The notes under the pieces are model-generated. The model had not been told where the DNA came from and made no database searches. It saw only the letters and a program-made list of their open reading frames with translations. The position numbers were made by a program, and so were the translations under genes. From the NCBI RefSeq assembly GCF_004027225.2, contig NC_044290.2, positions 4,356,906-4,420,905 of the forward strand: 64,000 nt of DNA, written 5' to 3'. Below are positions 1 to 12,380 of this stretch, piece after piece. Positions within the stretch are counted from its first letter, which is position 1. Each line of letters begins with the position of its first letter. Source of the DNA: Strigops habroptila. Its lineage: Eukaryota; Chordata; Aves; Psittaciformes; Psittacidae.

Positions 1-430
1 TCCGCGGGCAGCATGGAGGCCGCGCTGAAGCGGGAGCTGGGCACTGAGGTGCTGCGGCCGACGGGGCACTTGGGGGGCGGCTGCATCAGCCAGGGCCAGA
101 GCTATGACACGGACCACGGCCGGGTGTACGTGAAGAGCAACTCCAAGGCGGAGGTGTGGGGGGTGTTGGGGTCGAGGGTGCGGTGCGAGTGGCGGACCCC
201 GGCGCGGGGCGGCAGCTGTGAGGGCGACCGCGCTGAGGAGATGGGCGGTGGGCTGGCCTCGGCCGGCCCGTTCTCTTCTCTGTGGAGGGAGGTTTGCCGG
301 CTCGCCTGAGGGAGGTGGCCTGCGGTGGGCTTAGAGACCGGCTTCTGCCCTGTGAGGGTCTGGCTGGCGGCTGCTGTGGGTCTGGGGCCTGGTCTGAGGC
401 GGGGGGTGGCCGGGGTGGGAAGCATCCATG
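1..430. promoter_or_regulatory. FN3KRP: CpG-rich 5' end of FN3KRP
   Basis: Bases 1 to roughly 430 are GC-rich with many CpG dinucleotides, in sharp contrast to the AT-rich intron that follows. The stretch covers the last 12 bases of the 5' UTR, coding exon 1 and the start of intron 1 of FN3KRP, so it is the downstream half of a CpG-island promoter. The upstream half and the transcription start lie outside the window. Open reading frames on either strand here reflect GC content only. Confidence 0.7.
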
Positions 431-3400
431 GAAGCAGCGCTGCTGGTGGGATGTTGTGGCGGTATCAGTGCTGTATGCTCCGGGCATGCGGTACCGTGAC
501 ATGCTGTTGTCCGTTGTGCCTGGGGCAGCCGTGGCGTGGCTGTGGCTGCATATGCTGTGAAAGTGTCTGGAGCAACGCAGGGGGTGTAAAACTATCTACT
601 GAGGGTATGCATCTTTCCTTGTTGTAACAAAAGCAGTAGTTCCCTGCACGTACGAAGGAGCTTTTCTCAAGAAATTATGCTTTTTCAGAATTGTTGTCCA
701 AAATTTTCTGCTTTCTCCTTTCAATACTTGGTGCCAGCTACTCTAGAAGGTAGATGTCTGCATTTGATAGAGATAAGAACTATGCGACATACCTGTATGG
801 CATCCTTACTTGCAAAACCAGAGATCAGGTGGAATTTACTTTAAAGATACTCTACACTTGTGTCTGTCAAATAAACAGCTTCACAAGTGCAAGCCAGGAT
901 TTGATTTGCATTTAATAACAAACAAATGTTTTTGAAAGCATGTGTGCGACCATATCTATTCCAAGTTTGTCCATGCTTCTGATCATGGATGGATGCACTG
1001 AGGTGGAAAAATGGGAAAATACAGAAGGGTTATCCTGCTTTACATTAGACTGAGAATAGTTTGAATTGATAGCAATAGAGACTTTCCACTTAGACCTTTG
1101 TTAATTGTCTATGTAGATATACAGTCTAGCTAGGTACAAGATAAGACTTGAAAGGTCTGGGTAGATTTTCTATTCAGTAATCATTTGGTTTTCTGTGCTT
1201 TTGTCTGAGTGTGGATTCTGAGTGCTGACTAAAGCAAACTTTGCCAAACTGTATTATATTGTTATGCTGTGTGTGCAGCAGTGGGTGTGTATCAGCAGTT
1301 TCTTTAGAAAAACAAAATTCTTTAGAAAACACTGGTTTTTACTCTGTTAAAGTTACAGCTGACTTGAACCTTGTATGAGGCTTTAGACAAAGATACAGTA
1401 TTTACTGATTTCCTCTGAACAAAGCTAACTTGGGGCTGTGTAATTCAGCAGTTCTTTATTCTTCATTGCCTGTAGGCTTTGGAACTTTTAGTCAATATCT
1501 ATTGCAAATTGTCCTTTGTGTTTCATGTGTCAGTACTAGAGGGCTAATATTCTGTTTCTGTTTTATTCATTATATTTTCTTGCTTTTAGTTTTAGCAGAT
1601 ACCATAGATTTCCCACATACCCTTTTTCAGCAACCTTTGCCTGGCTTCTAGAGTTGCATTTTTCATTTCAGTGAAGGTTAGTGTCACTGATGTCAGTGGA
1701 GCAACTCAAGAGAATTAGTTTTACTTGGTGTGGATAACAGTTGCAGCAATACGTCCTAAATTCAGAATGTCTTCAAAGCAAATGTAGTTGTTAGTGGCTT
1801 GGCTTCTAATGGCTTCTGTGTGCAAGTGCTGTAAGGAGCATTTGGCAGCTATCATTGATATTTATTTATTTATTTCTCCCCATGAGGCAAAAGAAATAGG
1901 CCAGGGAAAATCATGCTGTGACTGCAAATTAAACTGTTTTGAAGATCAGCTACGTTACTAAGCACTCTGTGTCACCAAAGTCATGAAGATTATGAATGTT
2001 GGCACCTTTCTTCTAGTCTCTCAACGGATGATGTATATAGGCCATAGCTTTCTAGACATTAGCTGTATAATCCATGAATAAAATACTACTTACCTTTTAC
2101 AGATGTATGCAGTTTGAACTCCTTCAGTTGTAAACAGACTTTCTATTTTTATAATTACAGACAATGTTAGAAGCTAAGTCACTTCCATGGAGTCGGTTTG
2201 TGAAGTGAAATTTCTGTAATGGTGAAATTACTGTGAAGTCTGGTGGTGTGGATCTATCTGTAACCTGGAAATGCAGTAACCACTTGCTCAAAGCTTTTTA
2301 TTTAACATTGAGAGCCCTGGTTGGTTTTGTGCAAAGCTTTGTTTACCTGGGACTGATGTTCATGGAGATTAATGCTTTTCTTTAATATTTGGCAGGCCAG
2401 AAGAATGTTTGAGGGAGAAATGGCAAGTTTGGAAGCCATCCTGAAAACACAGACAATAAAAGTGCCTAAACCCATCAAAGTTATAGACCTGTCTGGGGGC
2501 ACTACTCTGTTTGTGATGGAACATTTGGAAATGAGAGGCTTAAACAGGTAAACCACAGTATTATCTTTGCATTCTTCAACCAGAAATTTTGAGTATTATG
2601 GCAATCAAATCACTTGTTTTCAAGTGGAGAAACTTGGTTTAATTTTTTTTTAGAGCAAGTCAAGCTTCATTTTTGAGAAGCTGTACAGCAGAGAACTCTC
2701 TAACATACTTCATAATGCTTTACTGAGCAAATTGGTCATGCATCAAGAAGTGAGTCTGGGTTTTGTCCGGTTTTGACTTTGGGGTTTTTTGTTTGTTTCT
2801 TTTTTAGGTAATTAGTGATTTTTACAGTAAGGCTGCTTTTTACAATAGGGAAAATTACCTGATCACCTCTTTTCTGTACTTGCCTGTGATATAAGAACCA
2901 GTGTTTAATATTGCTTGTCATGAATATGCAGAGGTACTTCCCCAAATGAATGAATTCTGATTTCAATATTTTTATAACTCTCACCTTGATCTTGATAGTT
3001 TCAAATTTTAAGCCCTTGTCTGTGGCAAACCCTTGAGTAAGTGAAAATATGATGAATACTTGTGTCTGATTCCATTAGGTAGGTGGGCACAACCAATTTG
3101 TCATCCCAAACTTTTACAGCCACTTAACGTCTTATCCTTCAACCTGCTCATCTGCAGAGTTTCTAATTCATGAGGAGCCCTTAGTGAACTTCAAGAGAAA
3201 GAGCAGAAATAGTACTGGGTTTGGGCTGACTGAGATGAAAAGAGTGCAAATGCAGTCTTTGGCAGATAGATTTCAGAGGACAGCTACAATCTGTGTTAAG
3301 GAACAAAATGAAGGAATAACTTTGCCTTAAATGACAGTGCCTTGAGAACAGGGAAAGATGTGACAGGTCAAAGACAGGAAAAGGAACATACTTTTGTTAA

Positions 3401-6245
3401 CATGGGAGGTGACTGGCTGGAGGACTTGTAACTACTGCAGGACTTTTCTAAACTGCAGAAGATAAGCTTTTATTAAAAGTAGATAAATAAATAAGGCCCA
3501 ACTGACTCTTCCATCTTTTAGGCCTTTTGGAGAGGGGAAGCAGGAGACAGATAAAGAAGAGGATAAGTTTTGTTTGGCTTTATTTCCCCAACATAGTTCA
3601 CCAAAAAAAACCCCCACCCCACGCCAAAGCTTAGCAGGTTGTGCATGCTCTTCTTACAGATCTCTTACTGAAAGTTCATATGGAAGTGATATCAGGCAGA
3701 AATTAGAATTGAGTTTCTCATTGTTATTAAATTTGTTTGCTGCTCACTTCTAATAGTGTTGTCAGGCCACGGACGTACATTTTGTTCTGCGTTAATCTTT
3801 GTAGGAAGAGGTGTTTATAACCATTAATATTTTGAAAATCTACTTTGTTAGAGATGCAGAATTCTTTTGACTTGCTTTTTAAATCTTTTCAACTAACTCC
3901 TGGAATACCAAGAACTGGATTCATTCCTGTGTCAGTGTTGCTAAGGGTATTTTTGTTTCTTAGGCATTCAGCAAAGCTTGGAACACAACTGGCTGATCTC
4001 CACCTTCATAACAAGCAACTTGGAGAGAAGCTGAAGAAAGAAGAGAGCACAGTTGGTACAGTACACAGCTGTTTGCAAATTTAACCTAGTTCCTAAGAAT
4101 CTGCAAAATACTTAAAATAGCTTTTGTTATTTCAGGTTAAGTTTGTCTTCTTCCACTAAAGATACTACAAAAATAGATTTGGATGAAACGCCCAAGCAGG
4201 GAGTCTTCAGTGTGATTTTAATTTGCTCTATTTGGATCTGTAAGCAAATAATTTATTCAATTTGGGACCCTTATGATCCCGAACCACATTTTCTGCAAAG
4301 ACATGTTATCAAAGGAGATATGCTGTCTCAAAATGTGATTATGGAGATTGTAATTTAGCTGCTTTACAGCAAGATTAACACTTTAAAACCAACAGCAACA
4401 ACCGTTGTAACAAAAAAAGTATTTAGGTGCAATTGTTTGATTCTCAGTAGAAGCAGCATTGTACCCTTGCCTAGTTTTTAAGGTCCATTCGCATTGGAGA
4501 TACTCAGAACCTTGTCATTTGTATTGGATTTTTGTCTTTGGTTTGAAAGGTAAAGGTCAAGGGCAAATGGAAGTCCAGTTTGTGGATCAATTTGGCTTTC
4601 ATACAGTTACCTGCTGTGGCTATCTTCCACAGGTAGGTTGTACTTCATCAGATTGATAGAATTTTAAGTTTTTCTTATTTTCCCTTCAGTGACACAAAGG
4701 AACCAAATTATCATAATGGAAATGAATTTATTTCTGTGGAGTCATAAAAATGAAACCCCATTGCTCAGCCTTCAGCCTGCTAAGGAGAGTCGTACTTTTG
4801 ATAGCACTTCCAGCTGCATCAGGCGTTCATAGCTCTTCAATTTCTTGGGTTTTATCACTTAGGAGAAATTATTTATTCCCCTAATGTAGTGTTTTAAGAT
4901 AACATTCTATTAAATGGTAGCATTTACTGACCTAGATGGCAGCAGCACAAAGGCTGTACAGTCCTCAAAAGCTTTATTTGCAAAAGAAGAAAATCTGTCA
5001 TTTGTGTGGTGTAGAACTAATACCTGCAGTCCTGTTCCTTCAGGTGAATGAGTGGCAGAACGACTGGGTGACTTTCTTTGCCAAGCAAAGAATCCAGCCT
5101 CAGATGGACATGATCGAAAAGAATTCAGGAGACAGGGAAGCAAGAGAACTTTGGGCACAACTGCAGGTAGGAGGAACTCTCTCAGTTCTCTCTATAGTAG
5201 TAGCTACGTATCAGCTGTTTAGATTTTGTTTTTCATAAAACAAAGTTCCTGTTTGTTGGTATGCTCCAGGTTCTGTTGGTAAGAGACCCCAGCTTTAGGG
5301 ATTAAAGCGCCCTTTATTCTAAGTTATAATGGCTTTTGCACATTATCACACTGAATGTGTGCCAAATAGCACTTTGCCTTTCTGTTTGGGAAATACTAGA
5401 TCGATTCACATGTCTCATTCCTTGTAACATGTTCATAATGGGAAATATATATAAGGAGTTCTGTTCTGCACAGCATTCCTTCATGTAAGGTTTGCACATG
5501 GTTAAGTGACTGCAGTGTTAGTGATTTGGATACTACTTTGCAGAAATCTCTTCAAGGTTGGTGAGATATTCCTGAGCCTTCTAATCATGAAGTGGGTGGT
5601 GGTGGTTGTTATTAAAGCTGGTCAATATTGCAGCACTGAATGCAGTTTTCAGTTTTGTATTTTCTTGCTAAAAACCCATTTGGATGACTACTCTTCAGCT
5701 GCCGGCTTTTAGGAAAAATAGAAATCCTCTTGATTTTCTCAGCATCACTGTTGAATAGGTCCTTATTCTGTTTCAAGTTATGCTTTTTTTTTTAAACTGA
5801 CTTTTAACAAGTTTTAGCTGATGCTTTGCATGTGTGCAGATAGAAGTCTGCAGTCATTCACCTTAAAATGTAGTACTTATGTGTCTTGCTTTCTTTTCCT
5901 CTGCAGCTGAAGATACCCAGTTTGTTCTGTGATGTAGAAATTGTTCCTGCTCTTCTGCATGGAGATCTCTGGGGAGGAAATGTAGCTGAGGATGATTCTG
6001 GTCCAATTATCTTCGATCCAGCTTCTTTCTATGGCCATTCAGAGTATGAGCTTGCAATAGCTGGAATGTTTGGTGGCTTCAGCAGTTCTTTTTACTCTGC
6101 TTATCACAGTAAAATTCCCAAAGCTGCAGGCTTTGAGAAACGCCTAAAGCTTTATCAGCTTTTTCACTACATGAACCATTGGAACCATTTCGGTACAGGG
6201 TACAGAGGGTCCTCTCTAAACATTATGAGAAACCTTATAAAGTGA
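13..6245 (+). CDS. FN3KRP: Fructosamine-3-kinase-related protein (ketosamine-3-kinase), complete coding region in six exons
   Basis: Coding exons are 13-153, 2396-2547, 3964-4055, 4550-4632, 5044-5166 and 5907-6245, all with GT/AG junctions and consistent phases, giving 309 residues, the usual family length. The enzyme is a cytosolic kinase with a protein-kinase-like fold; family knowledge says FN3KRP phosphorylates ribulosamines and psicosamines on glycated proteins, which makes the adducts unstable. Visible motifs: a glycine-rich P-loop GGGCISQG with Cys24, the ATP-binding lysine Lys41 in VYVK, the catalytic HGDLWGGN (Asp217) and the metal-binding [10 protein letters not shown] (Asp234). 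The start has a good context (A at -3, G at +4). It is assigned as FN3KRP rather than FN3K because it comes first in the tandem pair and because details such as [15 protein letters not shown] and SSLNIMRN follow human FN3KRP. It lies about 6.1 kb upstream of FN3K on the same strand. Confidence 0.96.
154..2395 (+). other. FN3KRP intron 1
   Basis: The intron starts inside the CpG-rich region and then becomes AT-rich. It has a GT donor at 154 and an AG acceptor at 2394-2395. A short TTTA tandem repeat lies at 1859-1875. I see no other gene or recognisable transposon fragment in it. Confidence 0.85.
2548..3963 (+). other. FN3KRP intron 2
   Basis: The intron runs from donor GTAAAC at 2548 to acceptor TTCTTAG ending at 3963. 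It holds an A/C-rich run near 3603-3622 and otherwise unremarkable AT-rich sequence. I recognise no gene or repeat family. Confidence 0.8.
4056..4549 (+). other. FN3KRP intron 3
   Basis: This 494-base intron is AT-rich. Its acceptor, TTTGAAAG at 4542-4549, is weaker than usual, but it is the only site that keeps the conserved V-G-K-G reading across the junction. No repeat is recognised. Confidence 0.8.
4633..5043 (+). other. FN3KRP intron 4
   Basis: A 411-base intron between GTAGGT (4633) and TTCAG (ending 5043). I see nothing else in it. Confidence 0.8.
5167..5906 (+). other. FN3KRP intron 5
   Basis: A 740-base intron from GTAGGA (5167) to CTCTGCAG (ending 5906). It is AT-rich with a short T-run near 5787-5796. 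No gene or repeat is recognised. Confidence 0.8.
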
Positions 6246-9180
6246 CTTGCAGCTTAACCAGAATACTTACTTTGTTGCTTGGAAACCCCCAAACTTTGTG
6301 GTGCAACTACAGGAGTAGTAATATTCAAAAAAGCTACTAGACCCTTGACCTTCTTGCACAGCTAAAGACCCAGAATCAGTCCTGCTGAATACTGAGTGTA
6401 ACATAGTCATCCCTTTTTAGGATAGTTGGGAGTAACTTATGAGGGGAGTATCTAAGGAAGGAGTTTATTCAGTTGCACAAAGATCTGTTGGTGTCATGAA
6501 AGCATTATGTGCTTAAGACTAGGCAAGGGTATACAAATAATACACTGAGGAGATGGCTACAAACGTTGCTCATAGCTTTTTGCTGTTCCCCTCCCACCTT
6601 TATGATAGACTGCTCAGACTCTTTCAGCTCTTCATGTCCAGTTGTGTGCATGAGAACAATGTTAACAAAATACTTAAAATCTACAAGAAAATGACATAAT
6701 GGCAACTGTGAAAGGTGATCTGGACTCGCTATTTGTTATGCTGATGTGATTCTATTGCATGGGAACTGCTTCCTGTTCTGTGACAAAGCTGTGTGAAAAT
6801 GCGTATAATTTTTTGTGGCACATGCATTTTGGTGCCTCATGACATTCCTGTGGGCTGTTCTGTGCTTGCTGGTCAGTGGGCTCTTATCTCCAGCGATTTT
6901 GTTTTCCCCAGAACTAGCTCTCCTTTTTTGGATTATGCTTTTGTCCAATAGTGTGTATTCTTAAAGGTCTTTTCAGGTAAGGCACTTTACATGTACATAT
7001 CCTGTGAAGATGTTCTCTCTCACTAATACAAACAGAAGATGTACTTTTTGAGCATTGGCATTGCCCACAGGACAGTGCCATGTGGTCATGGTACAACCTT
7101 CACATACATTTTCTCTAATTTTAGACTACAGGTGCCATGAGCAATCATTCTTCTTCAGTCCCCACTAAGTGCACTTTGTAGCTCTTGGGATAAGAGACAT
7201 TAAACCAAAGGAAGTTAAAATTTAACTCTCAGAACAGCAGCTCTACTGCACTGGCAGAAGTTCTCTTAAGGACAGCTTTGCAGACTATTTCTTGCACATG
7301 CAAGGTGGTAATGCTAAAATTGTGCTCTTTTTGATGTAGGCTGGTCATGATATTTCAATGCAAGCATATCAGGTAGGTGAGAAAGATGCATGATTCCTAA
7401 CAGGCATTTTGAGTGTTTGGGAATTACTTTAATTAGCTAAAAATGTTTTTTCACTGGGTATTAGCAGAATATTGAGGGTTTTTTAGTTGCTGGTTTTGCA
7501 GTTATTTATACAAATTGGAAGCAAATATTGGAAGAGAAGACCATCACTTGATATGACTTTCCTTAATTCTACTACTCTTCTCACTGGCTGTTTAACTTTT
7601 CCTACAGAAAGTTTGCAAGCCTTGCTTGGTAGAATAGCTTTTCCTTTCACCTTGTTGCTTAAATAAAAAGTTTCCCAGTTGATTATTGGTGTCTCTGTTT
7701 TCTGAATTAAAACCTTACGGTTTGCGTTCGCTCTTGGGGAGCTTCCTGCTCTAACCTGTTCAAAGTCCCACCTTTGTTGTACTATTATGGTCATCAGAGG
7801 TGTTGATGGGCACGTGGTCATGGATTGTAATCTGGAGCAGTGTGTCACTGAAGAGAATTTGTGGTGTTTGGTTGCTGTGTCATTTGAGGTCCTATCTGTG
7901 CCTTCAGACTTGATGTATTGTACCAGTTGTTTGGTGATTGTTGATGAAATGTTCTGTCCATGCCTATATCCTTATCCCAGTCACCCAAACATAACACCTC
8001 TTAGTGCAGCTGACTGGGGAGATGCTGGGGGATTTTAGCCAGCGGTCAGACCCCTTCACTCTTTATTTCCATATGCCTTCCTGATAAAGTCAGAAGTTAT
8101 TTAACAAGATCATTGTGTTTACAAATCTTCAACAAATCAACATGTTTATTTTGCTAAAATACCTAAATACTTTTTATCATTAGAAGGTGAGAAGTGACAT
8201 GAAGGTGGATTTTCTGTCAGTCATACACTTGAGTGATAAATGGTAAGTCTTCAATAGAACTGAATCAGAATAGTCTCGTGGTTGCAAGAGAATTGTGTTT
8301 TGTACAAGTTATGTAAATAGAAACAATTGTATTTAGACTTATATTTTAAGGGATATTATGCTCATTTTTTCAAAGCTATTTTGTGCTACAATTAAAAGTG
8401 GTAGAGAGGAATGCAGACATAACAGCAGGCTCTATTGTGCCATGGATCCCTTGGTTTTGAGTTCTGACAGACAGCAGGTGAATCAGGGGATGGAATCTCT
8501 TCTGAAGGCAGGCTGCTGGTGAACCATTAGGAAGAAATTGCTGCAGTTCTATCAGGTAGCTTTTGGGGTTTTTTTCCTTACATATTGTATAGTTCTCACT
8601 GCTCTTTGAATTCTCCTCTTTGATCATTCTGTTTCAATATGTGTTTTAGCCATGCCTTTGTTATTCTTTATTTCTTTATTTCATAGTTTAAAGCTAATGT
8701 GTCCTGCTTTTCCTTTTCATCTATTCCTCCCTCTTGGCTCCCTCTGTACGTTCTAAATCTAGCAGGCGTGTTTCCTTGTACCCATGCTCCCATTCCATAT
8801 TTCCTGCTTTTGTATCATCATTTTGCTGACTTTCCATTCCTGTTTGGACAAGGAAAAAGGCTGAAAGAACCACTGGATTTTTCTTAAGTGTACATGTATA
8901 TTGTAAAAAAATTGTAATATCCTGTCATGATGTTTCTAAGTCAGTTCTCAAGCTGCATCACAATACATGTGTGGTATATGTAGACTAAAGCATCTCAAGG
9001 CATTTATTCGTAATACTCTGAAACCCAGATTTCTCTATATCTTTTAATTTAAACTAAATTTTGAAATGAAGTCCTTAGGGAATTAGTTACTGGGTTGGGA
9101 TATGATTATGTATAATTTTAATAACATCAGCTTCTGCCTTGGAGAGGAGTTAAGGGAAAGGAAATTTGGAAATCTGGGCT
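6246..9180 (+). other. FN3KRP 3' UTR and following unique sequence
   Basis: Sequence after the FN3KRP stop codon is AT-rich and has no convincing coding exon. The first canonical poly(A) signal is at 7662-7667, so the first 1.4 kb is probably 3' UTR. From about 7.7 to 9.18 kb I recognise neither a gene nor a repeat family. Confidence 0.5.
7662..7667 (+). terminator. FN3KRP: Candidate poly(A) signal of FN3KRP
   Basis: The first AATAAA after the FN3KRP stop codon, followed within 20-40 bases by a G/T-rich stretch (TTGGTGTCTCTGTTTTC), which is the expected layout of a cleavage and polyadenylation site. An ATTAAA at about 7198 is an alternative. No transcript evidence is available. Confidence 0.45.
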
Positions 9181-9184
9181 CAAT

Positions 9185-9329
9185 GGTTGGGATCATAGGA
9201 AAATTCAGGTTGGGCCAGACCTCGGGGGGTCACTTAGTTCAATCTCCTGCCTAAAGCAAGATGAGGACAGGCCAGGTTACTTAGGTCTCTTCTGGTCTTG
9301 AAACCCTCCATGGATGGAGGCTGTACAAC
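9185..9329 (-). mobile_element. CR1 retrotransposon fragment, part left of a nested LTR
   Basis: The segment reads like the complement of a CR1 3' region: a GGTTGGGCCAGACCTC-type start, then a stretch matching 'tagttcaatctcctgc', then 'ggccaggtta' and 'ggatggaggctgtacaac'. It breaks off exactly at 9329, where a solo LTR begins, and appears to resume at 9902. CR1 is the main non-LTR retrotransposon of birds; this copy is 5'-truncated and diverged. Confidence 0.75.
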
Positions 9330-9901
9330 TGTCGCGGGTTCAGCTGTAGCAGTCACTTTTCTCCTTCCTAGTAGCTGGTGCAGTGCTGTGTTTTCGACTT
9401 TAGCCTGAGAATAACACTGATAACACACCGATGTTTTTAGCTGTTGCTAAGTAATATTTACCCTGATCAAGGACTTCCCAGTCTCATGCTCTGCCAGTGA
9501 GGAGGGGCACAGGAAGCCGGGAGGAAGCAGAGACAGGACACCTGACCCAATCTAGCCAAAGGGTATTCCATCCCACAGCACGTCATGCCCAGGATAGAAA
9601 CTGGGGGGAGTTACCTGGAAGGCCCAGATCACTGCTCAGGTCGGGCTGGGTATCGCTTGACGGGTGGTGAGCAATTGTATTCTCTCCCCTTGTTATTTCC
9701 CTTATCATTACTATTATTGGTGGTAGCAGCAGTAGTTTTGTATTATACCTTAGTATGACTGGACTGTTCTCATCTCAGCCCATGGGATTTACATTCTTTT
9801 GATTCTCCTTCCCATCCCCCCAGGAGCTGGGGGGGAAAAAGGGGGGGAGTGAGTGAGCGGCTGCGTGGTTCTGAGTTACCGACTGGGCTTAAACCACGAC
9901 A
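9330..9901 (+). mobile_element. Solo LTR of an avian endogenous retrovirus (copy 1), inserted into a CR1
   Basis: A 572-base element starting TGTCGCGGGTTCAGC and ending AAACCACGACA, i.e. with TG...CA ends and extended imperfect inverted termini. It is clearly the same family as the copies at 23219-23824 and 24105-24670; shared segments include 'ggggagttacctggaagg' and 'ggtggtagcagcagtag'. Flanks ACAAC (left) and CCAAC (right) look like a 5-base target duplication with one mismatch, which fits an ERVL-type element. No internal retroviral gene is present, so it is a solo LTR left by recombination. Confidence 0.85.
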
Positions 9902-10010
9902 CCAACCTCTCGGGGCTCGACTGTCCTAAGTGTGGAAACAGATCCAGTTTGAACCTCTCTGCAAGAACCTGTAGTTTTGCTGAATTGCCCATAGTTCCTC
10001 TGTACCCTAC
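9902..10010 (-). mobile_element. CR1 fragment, part right of the nested LTR
   Basis: Immediately after the LTR the sequence continues CCAACCTCTCGGGG, which matches the 'acaacctctctggg' segment that follows 'gatggagattcc' in CR1 elements. The two CR1 halves therefore belonged to one element. The right boundary is approximate because the copy is diverged. Confidence 0.55.
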
Positions 10011-11940
10011 ATTTCAGTGTGATTCATTTGTTTTCATTCTCATGGACTGCTGCCATCTGCACAAACTGCCTGCAGGGATGAATGTTGCACTCGCTGCTTT
10101 TCATCTTGGCTGCTGTTCCAAAAGAGATCTGGTGATATTAACTGATGCTGGACTGTTCTAGCAGAAGTAAAAGCGCGTGGGAAATGGTATATAATTAGCT
10201 CGTCCTGCACTGATTGTGACAGAAGATTTAAGGGGGAAATGTATTTCTGGTAACTAAGCCACACCAGAATCACAATAGCTTTATTATTTGTCTGTGTAAA
10301 ATAATATTCACTTACTTTTCAACACATTTTTCAATGAAATCTCAAAAGAATTCACTGAAATATCCCCTGACATGGTGGTATACAGAGCTACAGCCCCTGC
10401 AGTTATGCTGCAGGCCAGATCTATAGGATTAAAGGAGCTTTGAATTATTTGTCCTTGGTTAGTTCTTTACTTCTGTGAGAGGAAGGGAGGTTTTTATGAT
10501 AGAAAGTCTTTCCTTGCTCTTGGCTTAATATAGCTTCTTTGTTTTCCTGTGATTCTTTAGATGCTGTTACTCCCAAAGGACACGAAAACAATCTTTTTCT
10601 TCATTTGTATGCAGGGAGGTATCTGTCTTCTGGACAGTCTTTGAAAACAAATGTATTAGAAGCAGTTGTGAGCAAAAGAAGAAAATAGCTGGGAAATGGA
10701 ACAGTTACAAGCTCCACTACCAGCGTAACCTGGAGGATAGGGCTCAAACCAAGAGCCTGACAACACTCAGGTGAATAATCCTTTGTATTTAACCTGTGCC
10801 ATCTCCTCACACCTCACCAGTGCAGTTGGGCTTTCCTTGGGGATCTGGCCGTGGTGCTGAACCGGTGCTGCCCAGTTTCGTGGCCTTCAGTTCCTTCCAG
10901 CCCATCTGGGATGCTTTGGAGTCGTTTTACTTTCAGTGTTTGGAATTATACTGTTTGAAGTTGCTTGACTGGAACAAAAATGTTAGGAAACCAGGCTTGT
11001 TGCCTGTGTGTTACTAGTTAAGTATCGATCCAGCATGGAAGCAAACAGAAGGCTTTTCTGTCTCTTGGGGGCTATGTAAGTGATGCAATATATTTGGATT
11101 AATACAGTCCTGTTTCTGTTTTAACCAAAAATGAAATTAAAAGAATGTTGGAAGAAATGTTACAGTCATTAACTATTGGTGTCTTCACTGGAAACTGTAG
11201 GAGAGAAGTCCATGCAATCCTAAACTGCAAATATATTGGGTTCAGCAGTAATACTGTGGATGAAGATGGATAGTGCAACAGTGGTAACAATTCAGAAATT
11301 CCCTGCAGAGGTGGTAGGCATTGCTGCTCCAACAACAGCCTTTTCCATGGATTGGAAGGTGCTAAGAGTCAGTCATCAAACCAAATAGGTTGTCTTTACA
11401 AAACAAATACTGCAGTGTCTGGGTTGCAGCATGTTTGCAAAGTTTATGATAACGTGTTTTAAAGGTTTGACATTATATAACTGAAGGTGTCAGCACACTT
11501 TGCAAGCAGGAATTGATTAAATTCAGTAGTACATAAGGGATCTTATTTCTGTGTGTTAGATTGTAAAAGGAGATAAAAAGGTGAAATGAAGTCTAAAGAT
11601 GATGTTAAATCTGGAGAAGCATATAGGAACAGTATCTAAACTTCTTTATTACCAACTTGATGTTTTTACTATGAATTTTCACCAGATAATGTCCAGCCCT
11701 GAGCACTTTGCAATGTCACTGACCTGAGGACCCTTTCAGGCCATAAAAATCTTTTTACCGTCTCTTATAAGAGATGGAATTCTGTCCCAAGAAGGGAAAG
11801 CATTCTAAAGATCTCTGTGATGACAACAGAACTCCGCTCCACACAAAGCAACTACAAACAGAGGGGAAAACACCACCAACCTTTGCACATATTTCTGGTG
11901 GCTGAAATGACACCCTTATGGGCTGGAACTTTGGGTTTCC
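10011..11940 (+). other. Intergenic sequence between FN3KRP and FN3K
   Basis: Mostly AT-rich, with a slightly GC-richer patch near 10790-10920. I see no splice-linked coding exons, RNA gene or recognised repeat here. Short open frames in this stretch have no resemblance to known proteins. Confidence 0.5.
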
Positions 11941-12380
11941 TGTTGGAAATAACCACAGCACAGCACACGTGCGCAGTTTGTATCGTTGCGTTGAGCCTCC
12001 CTCTAGTGGCTTGGTTTAGCAATGCTTCCCCAGTGCGAGCAGAGAGCTTAAAAAAGAAAAACGGGTCCAAACTACAATTACCAGCAGCTCTCAGCACAGT
12101 CGAGAGAGGACCCAGGACACACCTCCCCGTTTTATTCTAGCAAATATTTCTAAATATTTTTATTTTTCATGTAATTACAGCCCACGGGAAACAGCATTTT
12201 GAAACATTATCTCTGGATTTGCCTTTTGGTTTTTGGCTGCTGGTTTCGTTTGTTTTGTTTTAGTTGGTGGGTGGCCCCTTCTACCTCATAGCGGAGTGAC
12301 AGTGAAAGAAGGACCCAAACCTTTAATCTTGTTTTGCAGTGGATTTAGCAGAAAGCAGCTGCAGCAGCCTGGAAACTACC
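11941..12380 (+). promoter_or_regulatory. FN3K: Candidate FN3K promoter and 5' UTR
   Basis: A GC-richer patch upstream of FN3K carries an E-box CACGTG at 11966-11971 and a motif ACTACAATTACCAGCAGC at 12071-12088 that differs by one base from the ZNF143 promoter element. The 5' UTR just before the start codon is preceded by a good acceptor (TTGTTTTGCAG ending 12339), so part of the UTR may come from an upstream non-coding exon. The transcription start is inferred, not seen. Confidence 0.45.

Noticed and set aside
86-502. Minus-strand open frames opposite FN3KRP exon 1
   Set aside because: GC-rich, Pro/Ser/Arg-rich shadow frames in a CpG island with no homology that I recognise.
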